Positions 43,177 through 51,303 of a stretch of DNA of 64,000 nt are shown one piece after another (the first letter of the stretch is position 1; every line of letters starts with the position of its first letter). The notes beneath the pieces are model-generated. The model was not told where the DNA came from, ran no database searches, and saw only the letters and a program-made list of their open reading frames with translations. Both the position numbers and the translations under genes were made by a program. The DNA is from an uncultured Sphingomonas sp. (GTDB taxonomy: Bacteria; Pseudomonadota; Alphaproteobacteria; Sphingomonadales; Sphingomonadaceae), in contig NZ_CAJYTI010000020.1 of the NCBI RefSeq assembly GCF_913777625.1, positions 310,001 to 374,000 of the forward strand, in the 5' to 3' direction.

Positions 43177-44184
43177 TCACCGGGGCTTGGGGGCGGGTCC
43201 CGTGCTGGCGCGGCGGATCAACTCGTGGGCCAGCGTCACCTGCCGTTCGGCAGGTGACGTCCCGCGCAGGATGCCGACCAGCAGTTCCACCGCCCGCCGC
43301 CCGATCATCCCCTTGGGCTGGGCGATGGTGGTCAGCGCCGGATGGAAGAAGCGGGCGAGCGGCAGGTCGTCGAAGCCGATGACCGACACGTCGCACGGGC
43401 AGGACAGCCCGCTCGCGCTCACCGCGCTGATCGCCCCCAGCGCCATCTCGTCGCTGAAGCAGAAGATCGCGGTGACGCCCTTCTCCAACAGCGCCCGCGC
43501 GCCCCGATGGGCGGAGTCGGCGCCGTAGTCGCCCTCGTACAGCTGCAGTTCGTCCGCCAGTCCGTGCCGCGTGGCGGCCCGCAGTGCGCCGGCGAGACGA
43601 TCGCGGCTGATCGGGCTGATCGGCGGCCCGGTGATCACCCCGATCGCACGGTGACCGAGTTCGACGAGATGCTCGACCGCATCCGCGCTGGCCGCGGCAT
43701 TGTCGATATGCACGCTCGGCACGCCGAGTTCGGCGCTGTATTCGCAACCATTGACGATCGGCGCCGCCACCCCTTGCCGTGCAACCAGCGCCTCCAGGCT
43801 GCCGGGCAGCCGGTGGCCAAGGAAGACGAGGCCGTCCACCTCGCGGCGCGACAGCATCTCGGCATATTGATCCTCGACTTCGGGGTCGTGCCGGGTATCG
43901 CCCAGCACCACCGCATAGCCGGTGTCGCGCGCCGCCTCCTCCGCTCCGCGGATGACGCTGGCGAAGAAGGGGTTCGAGATGTCCGGCACGGTCAGCAGGA
44001 TCTTGGCGGCGCGCAGCGTGCGCAGCGTCCGCGCCGCGACGTTCGGGCGGTAATCGAGCGCCTCGACCACCTCCATCACCCGCACCCGGGTCGCCTCGGC
44101 CACCCTCCCGGGCTGGCTGAGCACGCGCGAGACGGTCGCCGTGGAAACGCCTGCAGCCGCGGCGACCTCGATAATCGTAGCCAT
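43177..44184 (-). CDS. LacI-family transcriptional regulator
   Basis: 335 residues from ATG 44184 (MATIIEVAAAAGVSTATVSRVLS, the LacI helix-turn-helix with hinge-helix ARTLRTLRA). The periplasmic-binding-like sensor domain follows (ILLTVPDISNPFFASVIRGAEEAA, VIGFDDLPLARFFHP). Divergent from the nine-gene sugar operon with a palindrome between them, so it very likely represses that operon until a sugar or keto-sugar inducer binds. Confidence 0.93.
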   Translation of the reverse strand: MATIIEVAAAAGVSTATVSRVLSQPGRVAEATRVRVMEVVEALDYRPNVAARTLRTLRAAKILLTVPDISNPFFASVIRGAEEAARDTGYAVVLGDTRHDPEVEDQYAEMLSRREVDGLVFLGHRLPGSLEALVARQGVAAPIVNGCEYSAELGVPSVHIDNAAASADAVEHLVELGHRAIGVITGPPISPISRDRLAGALRAATRHGLADELQLYEGDYGADSAHRGARALLEKGVTAIFCFSDEMALGAISAVSASGLSCPCDVSVIGFDDLPLARFFHPALTTIAQPKGMIGRRAVELLVGILRGTSPAERQVTLAHELIRRASTGPAPKPR

Positions 44185-44229
44185 GCAGATATCTTTGTCG
44201 GTTGCGACGAGCCGTGTCGAGCCCCGCAA

Positions 44230-44245
44230 ATGTAATCCTTTACAT
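44230..44245. promoter_or_regulatory. Probable LacI-family operator
   Basis: Perfect inverted repeat ATGTAA-TCCT-TTACAT in the 128-base divergent region between the LacI gene (44184) and the symporter gene (44313). TGTAA...TTACA is a common LacI-type operator pattern. It is the only clear palindrome there. Confidence 0.65.
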
Positions 44246-44312
44246 CGTATCCGACTGTGCATAGGCTGCGAGTCGAACAGCGGCAAAGCCGCGTCCGGGG
44301 GAGAGGAAGCGC

Positions 44313-45560
44313 ATGGTCGCTGCTGAAGGGTTGGTCGCGGGCCGCGCACAGCCGACATCGGGATTGCTCACGGGGCGCCTCAGCGCGCTGATGTTCCTGC
44401 AGTTCTTCGTCTGGGGGGCGTGGAACGTCACGCTCGGGCTGGTGATGCAGACCGTGGGCCTGGGCGGCCTGATCGCCAACGCCTTCTCGGTCGGCCCGAT
44501 CGCCTCGATCGTCGGATCCTTCCTGCTCGGCATGGCGGCGGCGCGGTTCCTCAGCCCCAAGATGCTGATGGTGGTGCTCCATCTCGTCGGCGGTGTGCTG
44601 CTCTTCGTGCTGCCGACGCTGCTCACCCCCGAGCATGGCGCCAGCTTCGTCTGGCTGCTGCTCGGCTACATGATTCTCTACATGCCGACCGTGGGCCTCG
44701 CGAACACGATCGCGCTGAAGAGCTTCGGCGAGCGGGTCGATCGCTTCCCCTTCGTCCGCGCCTTTGGCACGCTCGGCTGGATCGTCGCGGGGCTGATCAT
44801 CGGCTGGGCGCACCTTTCCGCCAGTCCGCAGATCTTCCAGGTAGCGGGCATCGTGTCGCTGGCGCTCGGCCTCTACAGCATCACTCTCCCCAATGTTCAG
44901 CCGGACGCGCCGCAGGGCAAGAGCCTCACGGCAGAGGTGTTCTGCACCGAGGCCTTCGGGCTGATGCGCAACCGATCCTTCCTGATCTTCATCCTCTGCG
45001 CGACGCTGATCTCGATCCCGCTGGCAATGTATTATGCCTATGCCTCGCCCTATGCCGGCGTGGTGGGGATCGAGAATGTCGGCGGCACGCTGGCAATCGG
45101 GCAGATGTCCGAACTCGTCTTCATGTTCTCGATGCCGTGGCTCTATCGCCGCTTCGGGGTGAAGCCGCTGCTGCTCGTCGGCATGGTCGCCTGGGCGCTG
45201 CGCTACGCCCTCTTTGCCATCGGCGACGGCGGTGCGGGGATCTGGGCGATCTATCTCGGCGTCGCGCTGCACGGCGTGTGCTACGACTTCTTCTTCGTCG
45301 CCGGCGCGATCTACACCGGCACCATCGCCACCCCCAAGGGCGTCAACGCCCAGGCGCAGGGCATGCTGACGCTGTTCACCTACGGCGTGGGGATGCTGCT
45401 CGGCTCGCAGATCGGCGGGCTGCTCTATGCGCAGCTGCCGGCGAATGCGACCGTCGCCGACTGGCACCAGCTCTGGTGGTACCCGGCGATCGCCGCGGCG
45501 GTGATCGCGCTGCTCTTCCAGTTCACCTTCAAGAACAATGCTTCGGAGACGCACGCATGA
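44313..45560 (+). CDS. MFS transporter, nucleoside:H+ symporter (NHS) family
   Basis: 415 residues, about 12 helices. LSALMFLQFFVWGAWNVTLGLVM and LLLGYMILYMPTVGLANTIAL, with AFGTLGWIVAGLIIG, match the NupG/XapB/YegT group. In sugar operons such as this, NHS members probably carry glycosides or keto-sugars rather than nucleosides (inference from context). First gene of the operon behind GGGGGAGAGGAAG; its stop overlaps the next start by 4 bases. Confidence 0.9.
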   Translation: MVAAEGLVAGRAQPTSGLLTGRLSALMFLQFFVWGAWNVTLGLVMQTVGLGGLIANAFSVGPIASIVGSFLLGMAAARFLSPKMLMVVLHLVGGVLLFVLPTLLTPEHGASFVWLLLGYMILYMPTVGLANTIALKSFGERVDRFPFVRAFGTLGWIVAGLIIGWAHLSASPQIFQVAGIVSLALGLYSITLPNVQPDAPQGKSLTAEVFCTEAFGLMRNRSFLIFILCATLISIPLAMYYAYASPYAGVVGIENVGGTLAIGQMSELVFMFSMPWLYRRFGVKPLLLVGMVAWALRYALFAIGDGGAGIWAIYLGVALHGVCYDFFFVAGAIYTGTIATPKGVNAQAQGMLTLFTYGVGMLLGSQIGGLLYAQLPANATVADWHQLWWYPAIAAAVIALLFQFTFKNNASETHA

Positions 45561-46621
45561 CCGCGATGCAGGGCCCCGGCATCTTCCTCGCCCAGTTTCT
45601 CGGCGACACCGCGCCGTTCGACACGCTCGACCACCTGGCCGAATGGGCCGCGGGGCTCGGCTATGTCGGCATCCAGATTCCGTGCGACCCGCGGCTGATC
45701 GACCTTCGCCAAGCCGCCGAAAGCCAGGCCTATTGCGACGATCTCCGCGCCCGGCTCGACAAATTCGGCATCCAGCCGACCGAGCTTTCGACCCACCTGC
45801 AGGGCCAGCTGGTGGCGGTGCATCCGGCCTATGACGCGCTGTTCGACGGCTTCGCGCCCGCCGAACTCCAAGGCAAGCCGGCCGAGCGCCAGGCCTGGGC
45901 GGTCGAGCAGGTCAAGCTCGCCGCGCGCGCCAGCGCCCGGCTGGGGCTCAAGGCACATGCCACCTTCTCGGGCGCGCTGGCCTGGCCCTATGTCTATCCC
46001 TGGCCGCAGCGGCCCGCCGGCCTTGTCGAAGAAGCGTTCGCCGAGCTCGCCCGCCGCTGGCTGCCGATCCTCGACGTGTTCGAGGACGCCGGCGTCGACT
46101 GCGCCTATGAGATCCACCCGGGCGAGGACATCCACGACGGCGCGACGTGGGAGCGCTTCCTCGAGGCGGTGGGCCACCACCCCCGCGCGCGCATCCTGTT
46201 CGATCCGTCGCATTATGTGCTGCAGCAGCTCGATTATCTCGACTTCATCGACCGCTATCACGATCGGATTTCGTGCTTCCATGTGAAGGATGCCGAGTTC
46301 AACCCGACGGGGCGCAGCGGCGTCTATGGCGGATACGAGAGCTGGGTGAACCGCGCGGGCCGCTTCCGCTCGACCGGCGACGGCCAGGTCGATTTCGTCG
46401 GCATCTTCAGCAAGCTCGCCCAGTACGGCTATCGCGGCTGGGCGGTGATCGAATGGGAGTGCGCGCTGAAGAACAGCGAGGACGGCGCCCGCGAAGGCGC
46501 CCCGTTCATCCGTGACCATATCATCCGCGTCACGGGCCGCGCGTTCGACGATTTCGCGTCGAGCGGCGTCGACAAGGGCGCGATCCGCACCCTGTTGGGA
46601 TTGGGAAGCGCGGAGGCATGA
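45557..46621 (+). CDS. Cytoplasmic sugar phosphate isomerase/epimerase-like TIM barrel
   Basis: 354 residues, xylose-isomerase-like (AP endonuclease 2 type) barrel without a signal peptide. Candidate metal ligands: Glu in CAYEIHPGEDIHDG, Asp/His in ILFDPSHYV, His in ISCFHVKDAEF, Glu in AVIEWECALKN. Related proteins act as sugar isomerases, epimerases or 3-keto-glycoside lyases. Coupled on both sides by ATGA overlaps to the symporter and the Gfo/Idh/MocA gene, so it is probably the intracellular cleavage or isomerisation step. Confidence 0.88.
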   Translation: MTAMQGPGIFLAQFLGDTAPFDTLDHLAEWAAGLGYVGIQIPCDPRLIDLRQAAESQAYCDDLRARLDKFGIQPTELSTHLQGQLVAVHPAYDALFDGFAPAELQGKPAERQAWAVEQVKLAARASARLGLKAHATFSGALAWPYVYPWPQRPAGLVEEAFAELARRWLPILDVFEDAGVDCAYEIHPGEDIHDGATWERFLEAVGHHPRARILFDPSHYVLQQLDYLDFIDRYHDRISCFHVKDAEFNPTGRSGVYGGYESWVNRAGRFRSTGDGQVDFVGIFSKLAQYGYRGWAVIEWECALKNSEDGAREGAPFIRDHIIRVTGRAFDDFASSGVDKGAIRTLLGLGSAEA

Positions 46622-47766
46622 TCCGGCACCCGCTGAAACTCGGCATGGTCGGCGGCGGCGAAGGCGCGTTCATCGGCGCTGTCCACCGCATGGCCGCCGC
46701 GATCGATGGCGACTGGCGGCTGGCCGCCGGCGCGTTCAGCACCGATGCGGGAAGGAATGCGCGGACCGGCGACCTGCTGGGGCTCGATCCGGCGCGGGTC
46801 TATGCGACCTATGACGCGCTGTTCGCGGGCGAAGCGGCGCGGCCCGAAGCGGAGCGCATCGACGCGGTGGCGATCGTCACCCCCAATCATCTTCACGCCC
46901 CCGTCGCGATCGCCGCGCTGAACGCCGGTTTCCACGTCTTCTGCGAAAAGCCGATGGCGATGAACGGCGACGAGGCCCGCGCCATCGCCGCCGCCGCGCG
47001 CGACAGCGGCAGGCAGTTCGCGCTCGCCTTCACCTATAGCGGCTATCCGCTGGTCGAGGAGGCGCGCGCCCGTGTCGCCCGCGGCGATTTCGGCGCGATC
47101 CGGCTGGTGCAGGTGGAATATATCCAGGGTTGGCTGAGCGCACCGCTGGACACCAAAGGCAACAAACAGGCCGAGTGGCGCACCGATCCGGCCCGTGCAG
47201 GCCTCGGCGGCTGCCTCGGCGACATCGGCACCCATGCCTTCCATCTGGCCGAGCTGGTCTCCGGCCTGCGCGTGGAACGCCTGTCCGCCGAGCTTGCCAC
47301 CCATGTCCCCGGCCGGCGACTGGATGACGACGTGAGCGCGCTGCTCCGCTTCGAGGGCGGTGCGCGTGGGGTCCTGAAGGCGACGCAGGTCGCCGCAGGC
47401 GAGGAAAACGGCCTGCGTCTGCGCATCCATGGCGAGCGCGGCGGGCTGGACTGGGCGCAGATGGAGCCGAACACGCTCACCCTGCGCTGGATTGATCGCC
47501 CCGCGGAGATCCTTCGCGCGGGCGGGCCCGGCCTGGGGGCGAGCGCTACCCCCCTGCTCCGCACCCCGGCCGGGCATCCCGAAGGCTATATCGAGGCGTT
47601 CGCCAACCTCTATCGCGGCTTCGCGGCGCTGCTGCGCGGCGATGCCGAGGCCCAAGTGCCCGGCGTCGCGGATGGCCTGCGGACGATGGCGTTCGTCGAG
47701 GCGGTGATCGCCAACGCCACCGGCGACCACAAATGGACCGACATTCCCAACGGAGAGCGTGCATGA
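46618..47766 (+). CDS. Gfo/Idh/MocA-family oxidoreductase
   Basis: 382 residues, NAD(P)-dependent sugar dehydrogenase fold: N-terminal KLGMVGGGEGAFIGAVHR, the family EKP motif (FHVFCEKPMAMNGDEA), and LGGCLGDIGTHAFHLAELVSG with the catalytic-region Asp/His pair. Cytoplasmic. In a 3-keto-sugar pathway it would reduce the released 3-keto-sugar back to the sugar, or interconvert the C3 oxidation state of a glycoside. ATGA overlaps on both sides. Confidence 0.93.
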   Translation: MIRHPLKLGMVGGGEGAFIGAVHRMAAAIDGDWRLAAGAFSTDAGRNARTGDLLGLDPARVYATYDALFAGEAARPEAERIDAVAIVTPNHLHAPVAIAALNAGFHVFCEKPMAMNGDEARAIAAAARDSGRQFALAFTYSGYPLVEEARARVARGDFGAIRLVQVEYIQGWLSAPLDTKGNKQAEWRTDPARAGLGGCLGDIGTHAFHLAELVSGLRVERLSAELATHVPGRRLDDDVSALLRFEGGARGVLKATQVAAGEENGLRLRIHGERGGLDWAQMEPNTLTLRWIDRPAEILRAGGPGLGASATPLLRTPAGHPEGYIEAFANLYRGFAALLRGDAEAQVPGVADGLRTMAFVEAVIANATGDHKWTDIPNGERA

Positions 47767-48128
47767 AACTCTGGATGGCCCTTACCGCGACCGCGGCGCT
47801 GACGGCGTCCGCGCCGGCCTGGGCGCAGACGGCCGCGCCGCCGGCCTTCGCCGCGTGCAAGGCGTGCCACACCGTCGAAAAGGGCGGCAAGAACGGCGTC
47901 GGCCCCAATCTGAACGGCGTAGTCGGCCGGCCCGCCGCCTCGGCGCCCGGTTTCAGCTATTCGACCGCGCTGAAGAATGCGAAGCTGAGCTGGGATCCGG
48001 CGACGCTCGACCAGTTCCTGACGGCGCCGATGAAGAAGGTGCCCGGCACCCGCATGCCGATCGGCATGGCGGATCCAGCCAAGCGCGCGCAGATCATCGC
48101 GTACCTCAAGGCGGTGGGCGGCAAATGA
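47763..48128 (+). CDS. Periplasmic c-type cytochrome (class I)
   Basis: 121 residues with signal peptide (MKLWMALTATAALTASAPAWAQ). Single haem motif CKACH near residue 32, KGGKNGVGPNLNGVVGR typical of c2/c550 cytochromes, and the axial Met in PGTRMPIGM. It probably takes electrons from the GMC/subunit-3 dehydrogenase encoded downstream in the same operon and passes them to the respiratory chain. ATGA overlaps with both neighbours. Confidence 0.95.
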   Translation: MKLWMALTATAALTASAPAWAQTAAPPAFAACKACHTVEKGGKNGVGPNLNGVVGRPAASAPGFSYSTALKNAKLSWDPATLDQFLTAPMKKVPGTRMPIGMADPAKRAQIIAYLKAVGGK

Positions 48129-49030
48129 GCGTGTCGCGCCGCTCCGTGCTGGCCGGCGCCGCCGCAGCGCCGCTGATCGCCGCCGCCACCGCGCACGGCC
48201 AGTCGAACGCGGCGCGCTTCTCGCTCCATTTCGCGCCGCACGAGGGCAGCTTCGCCAGCCGCGGCAACCGGCTGGAGCAGATCGCCTTCGCCGCCGATCA
48301 GGGCTTCACCGCCTGGGAGGATAACGAGGCGGCCAGCCGCCCGATCGACGAGCAGGTGGCAATGGCCAAGGCGCTGTCGAGCCGCGGCATGAAGATGGGC
48401 GTGTTCGTCGCCGCCATGCCCAAATGGGCACAGTCGCGGCCGATCCTGGGCGCGAACGACGGCGCCGAGCGCGAGGCGTTCCTCGCCGACATTCGCGCCT
48501 CGATCGACGTCGCGAAGCGGTTGAACGCGACACGGGTCACGGTGGTCACCGGCTTCCTCGATCCCAAGGTGCCGCTGGATATCCAGACGGCGCGGGTGAT
48601 CGACACGATGCGCCGCGCGGGCGATATCGTCGCCCCCCATGGCTTCGCGCTGGTGATGGAGCCGCTCAACACCCGCACCAATCATCCCGGCGTCTATATG
48701 CAGAGCATCGCGCAAGGCTATGCGGTGGCGCGCGGCGCGAACAGCCCCGGGATCAAGGTCCTCGCCGATCTCTATCACGAGCAGATCCAGTCCGGGAACC
48801 TGATCCCGACGCTCGACCTGTGCTGGAGCGAGATCGGCTATATCCAGTTCGGCGACAATCCGGGCCGCAAGGAACCGGGAACCGGCGAGGTCAACTTCGC
48901 CGGCATCGTCCGCTGGCTGCGGGCGAAGCACTATGCCGGCGTGATCGGCATGGAACACGGCAATTCGCTGGAAGGGCGCGCGGGCGAGGAGCGGCTGATC
49001 GCCGCCTATCGCACGATCGACGCCGGCTAA
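48125..49030 (+). CDS. Exported hydroxypyruvate isomerase-like TIM barrel
   Basis: 301 residues with a Tat-type signal (MSVSRRSVLAGAAAAPLIAAATAHGQ). The mature part carries the Hyi-family signatures VMEPLNTRTNHPG, VLADLYHEQIQSGNL, YIQFGDNPGRKEPGTGEVNF and GMEHGNS, whose Glu, Asp, His and Glu fit the metal site. Hyi enzymes are cytoplasmic; a Tat-exported copy suggests a metal-loaded periplasmic enzyme acting on a keto-sugar, not hydroxypyruvate. The actual reaction is unknown. Confidence 0.88.
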   Translation: MSVSRRSVLAGAAAAPLIAAATAHGQSNAARFSLHFAPHEGSFASRGNRLEQIAFAADQGFTAWEDNEAASRPIDEQVAMAKALSSRGMKMGVFVAAMPKWAQSRPILGANDGAEREAFLADIRASIDVAKRLNATRVTVVTGFLDPKVPLDIQTARVIDTMRRAGDIVAPHGFALVMEPLNTRTNHPGVYMQSIAQGYAVARGANSPGIKVLADLYHEQIQSGNLIPTLDLCWSEIGYIQFGDNPGRKEPGTGEVNFAGIVRWLRAKHYAGVIGMEHGNSLEGRAGEERLIAAYRTIDAG

Positions 49031-49041
49031 GGAGAGAAGCA

Positions 49042-49872
49042 ATGTCGAGACGCAGCGCCCTGCTGCTGGCCGTTCTGACAGCGATGGCAGCCACCCCGGC
49101 CGCCGCGCAGGAGAAGCCGGGCTTCAAGGATACCCCGATCCTGCCGGGCGGCGGCAATTGGCACGTCCATGACTCGGACCGGCCCTATCCCGCCACCGTC
49201 ACCCCCGCGGCCCAGCCGGGCGGCGCGCCTTCGGACGCGATCGTCCTCTTCGACGGCCGCTCGCTCGATGCCTGGACCGCGCAGCGCAAGCTGTGGCCGG
49301 TCGAGGGCGGCGTGCTTACCGTGCCCAGCCGCGCCAGCAGCGGCGGCGAGAATGCGCTGATCACCAAGCAGAGCTTCGGCGACGCCCAGCTGCACCTGGA
49401 GTTCCGCTCGCCGAGCCCGCCGACCAAGAGCTCGCAGGATCGCGGCAACAGCGGCATCTGGTTCATGCAGCGCTACGAGATCCAGATTCTCGACGGCTAT
49501 CAGAACCCCACTTATGCCGACGGCACGGTGGGTGCGGTCTATGGCTGGAAGCCGCCGCTGGTGAACCCCTCGCGCAAACCGGGCGAATGGCAGAGCTATG
49601 ACGTGGTGTTCGAGCGGCCCCGCTTCGCCGCCGACGGCAAGCTGCTCCGCCCCGCCTATATCACCGCCTTCCTCAACGGCGTGCTGGTGCAGAACCATCA
49701 GGCGATGCTCGGCACCACCAACTGGCGCCACGTCGCCGAATATACCGCGCATGCCGATGCCCTGCCGATCCAGCTGCAGGACCATGACTCGCCGGTGTCG
49801 TTCCGCAACATCTGGGTGCGCCCGCTGCCCGAAAGCGCCATCGCCCAGGACCTGCCGGGAGACCGCAAATGA
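49042..49872 (+). CDS. Exported DUF1080 protein (3-keto-disaccharide/glycoside hydrolase family)
   Basis: 276 residues with Sec signal (LLLAVLTAMAATPAAAQ), GGAGAG-like site (GGAGAG) before the ATG. A concanavalin-like sandwich: IVLFDGRSLDAWTA, EFRSPSPPTKSSQDRGNSGIW, RYEIQILDGYQNP, PIQLQDHDSPVSFRNIWVRPL. Members of this family cleave 3-keto glycosides, which fits the GMC/cytochrome dehydrogenase in the same operon. Substrate aglycone or sugar unknown. Confidence 0.9.
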   Translation: MSRRSALLLAVLTAMAATPAAAQEKPGFKDTPILPGGGNWHVHDSDRPYPATVTPAAQPGGAPSDAIVLFDGRSLDAWTAQRKLWPVEGGVLTVPSRASSGGENALITKQSFGDAQLHLEFRSPSPPTKSSQDRGNSGIWFMQRYEIQILDGYQNPTYADGTVGAVYGWKPPLVNPSRKPGEWQSYDVVFERPRFAADGKLLRPAYITAFLNGVLVQNHQAMLGTTNWRHVAEYTAHADALPIQLQDHDSPVSFRNIWVRPLPESAIAQDLPGDRK

Positions 49873-50432
49873 TCCTCGACCGCCGCGCCGCCCTCACCGG
49901 CGTGCTCGCCCTGTTCGGGTCGGCCGTGTTCGCCCCCCTTGCCCGCGCCGCGCAGATGACCGCCGCGCAGCTGATCCCGGACGGCCCGCCCAGCGTCGCC
50001 GTGTTCAGCCCCAGCCAGCGCGCGCTGATGACCGCGCTCAGCGAGCGGGTGATCCCCACCACCGACACGCCGGGCGCGATCGCCGCGGGCGTGCCCGCCT
50101 TCATCGAGAAGCTGCTCGCCGACTGGGCCTCGCCGACCGACCGGGTGCCGATCCTCGCCGGGCTCGACGCGATCGAGGCGCGCGCGCAGCAGGATTACAA
50201 GGTCGCCGCCGACAAGGCGACGCCCGAGCAGCAGGATGCCCTGCTCACGCTGGCGATGAACGGGGCGATCCCCGGCGGCCAGACCTTCTTCGAGGCGTTC
50301 CGCCAGCTGGTGATCACGGGGTATTACACCTCGGAGATCGGCATCACCCAGGAACGCGAATATCTGCCGGTGCCGGGCGAATATAACGGCGCCTTCCCCT
50401 ATTCCCAGGTCAACAAGGTGTACAGCGCATGA
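49869..50432 (+). CDS. Gluconate 2-dehydrogenase subunit 3-type protein
   Basis: 187 residues with a twin-arginine-compatible signal (DRRAALTGVLALFGSAVF). The core ALSERVIPTTDTPGAIAAGVPAFIEKLLADW is the family hallmark. Such small subunits bind and co-export the signal-less GMC subunit and are needed for its activity, as in fructose/glucose-type and Caulobacter LacA/B/C-type dehydrogenases. ATGA overlaps with both neighbours; the GMC subunit is two genes downstream. Confidence 0.92.
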   Translation: MILDRRAALTGVLALFGSAVFAPLARAAQMTAAQLIPDGPPSVAVFSPSQRALMTALSERVIPTTDTPGAIAAGVPAFIEKLLADWASPTDRVPILAGLDAIEARAQQDYKVAADKATPEQQDALLTLAMNGAIPGGQTFFEAFRQLVITGYYTSEIGITQEREYLPVPGEYNGAFPYSQVNKVYSA

Positions 50433-51274
50433 TGCTCGATCGACGCACTCTGCTCGCCGGCGCGGGCAGCGCCACCGCCCTTGCCGTGATGGGCCGCCTG
50501 GTTCCCACAGCGCAGGCCGCCTCGATCCAGGCGGTGGGCATCCAGCTCTATACCGTTCGCGACATCTTCCAGAAGGATCCCGCCGGCACGCTCGAGGCGA
50601 TCGCCAGGGTCGGGTACCGCGAGGTCGAGTTCGGCGGGGGCGGCTACGAGGCGATGGACCCGGCGATGCTCCGCCGCACCATGGACAAGGTCGGCCTGCG
50701 CTGCCCCTCGCTCCATATCGGCTATGACGCGCTGCTCGGTCAGTTCGACAAGTCGGTGGCGATGGCCCGGACGCTCGGCGCGCAGACCGTGGTGCTGCCC
50801 TACATGACCGACGAGCACCGCACCGAGGCAGGCTGGAACGCCGCGCTGCCCAACTTCAACCAGTTCGCCCGCGCGCTGAAGAAGGCGGGCTTCGGCTTCG
50901 CCTATCACAACCATGATTTCGAGTTCACCACCAAGCCGGGCGGCCTTTCGTTGTACGATCGCCTCCTCAAGGAGACCGATCCGGCGCTGGTGAAGATCGA
51001 GCTCGACCTCTACTGGGCGAAGCGCGCGGGCCAGGACCTCGCCGCGCTGGTCGACCGGCTGAACACCCGCCTCTATTCCTATCACGTGAAGGACATGCGC
51101 GCCGATGGCAGCATGGCCGCGGTCGGCACCGGGACGATCGACTTCGCCGCGCTGTTCAAGCGCAAGGCAAGCGCCGGCGTGCGGCACTTCTATGTCGAGA
51201 ACGACCAGGCGCCCGCGCCCTATCTTCCGGACATCACCACCAGCTTCAAGACGCTGCAAACGCTGCGCTTCTAA
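50429..51274 (+). CDS. Exported sugar phosphate isomerase/epimerase-like TIM barrel
   Basis: 281 residues with Tat-type signal (MMLDRRTLLAGAGSATAL...AQA). Barrel motifs: VGIQLYTVRDIFQKDPAGTL, GFAYHNHDFEF, KIELDLYWAKRAGQD, LYSYHVKDM and FYVENDQAP. This form is common beside GMC/Gfo-Idh sugar genes and is a candidate for 3-keto-glycoside cleavage by beta-elimination or for epimerisation. It is the third such barrel in the operon and the second exported one. Confidence 0.9.
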   Translation: MMLDRRTLLAGAGSATALAVMGRLVPTAQAASIQAVGIQLYTVRDIFQKDPAGTLEAIARVGYREVEFGGGGYEAMDPAMLRRTMDKVGLRCPSLHIGYDALLGQFDKSVAMARTLGAQTVVLPYMTDEHRTEAGWNAALPNFNQFARALKKAGFGFAYHNHDFEFTTKPGGLSLYDRLLKETDPALVKIELDLYWAKRAGQDLAALVDRLNTRLYSYHVKDMRADGSMAAVGTGTIDFAALFKRKASAGVRHFYVENDQAPAPYLPDITTSFKTLQTLRF

Positions 51275-51303
51275 CCATAACACTCCCTGGGAGAGGGAAC
51301 ATC

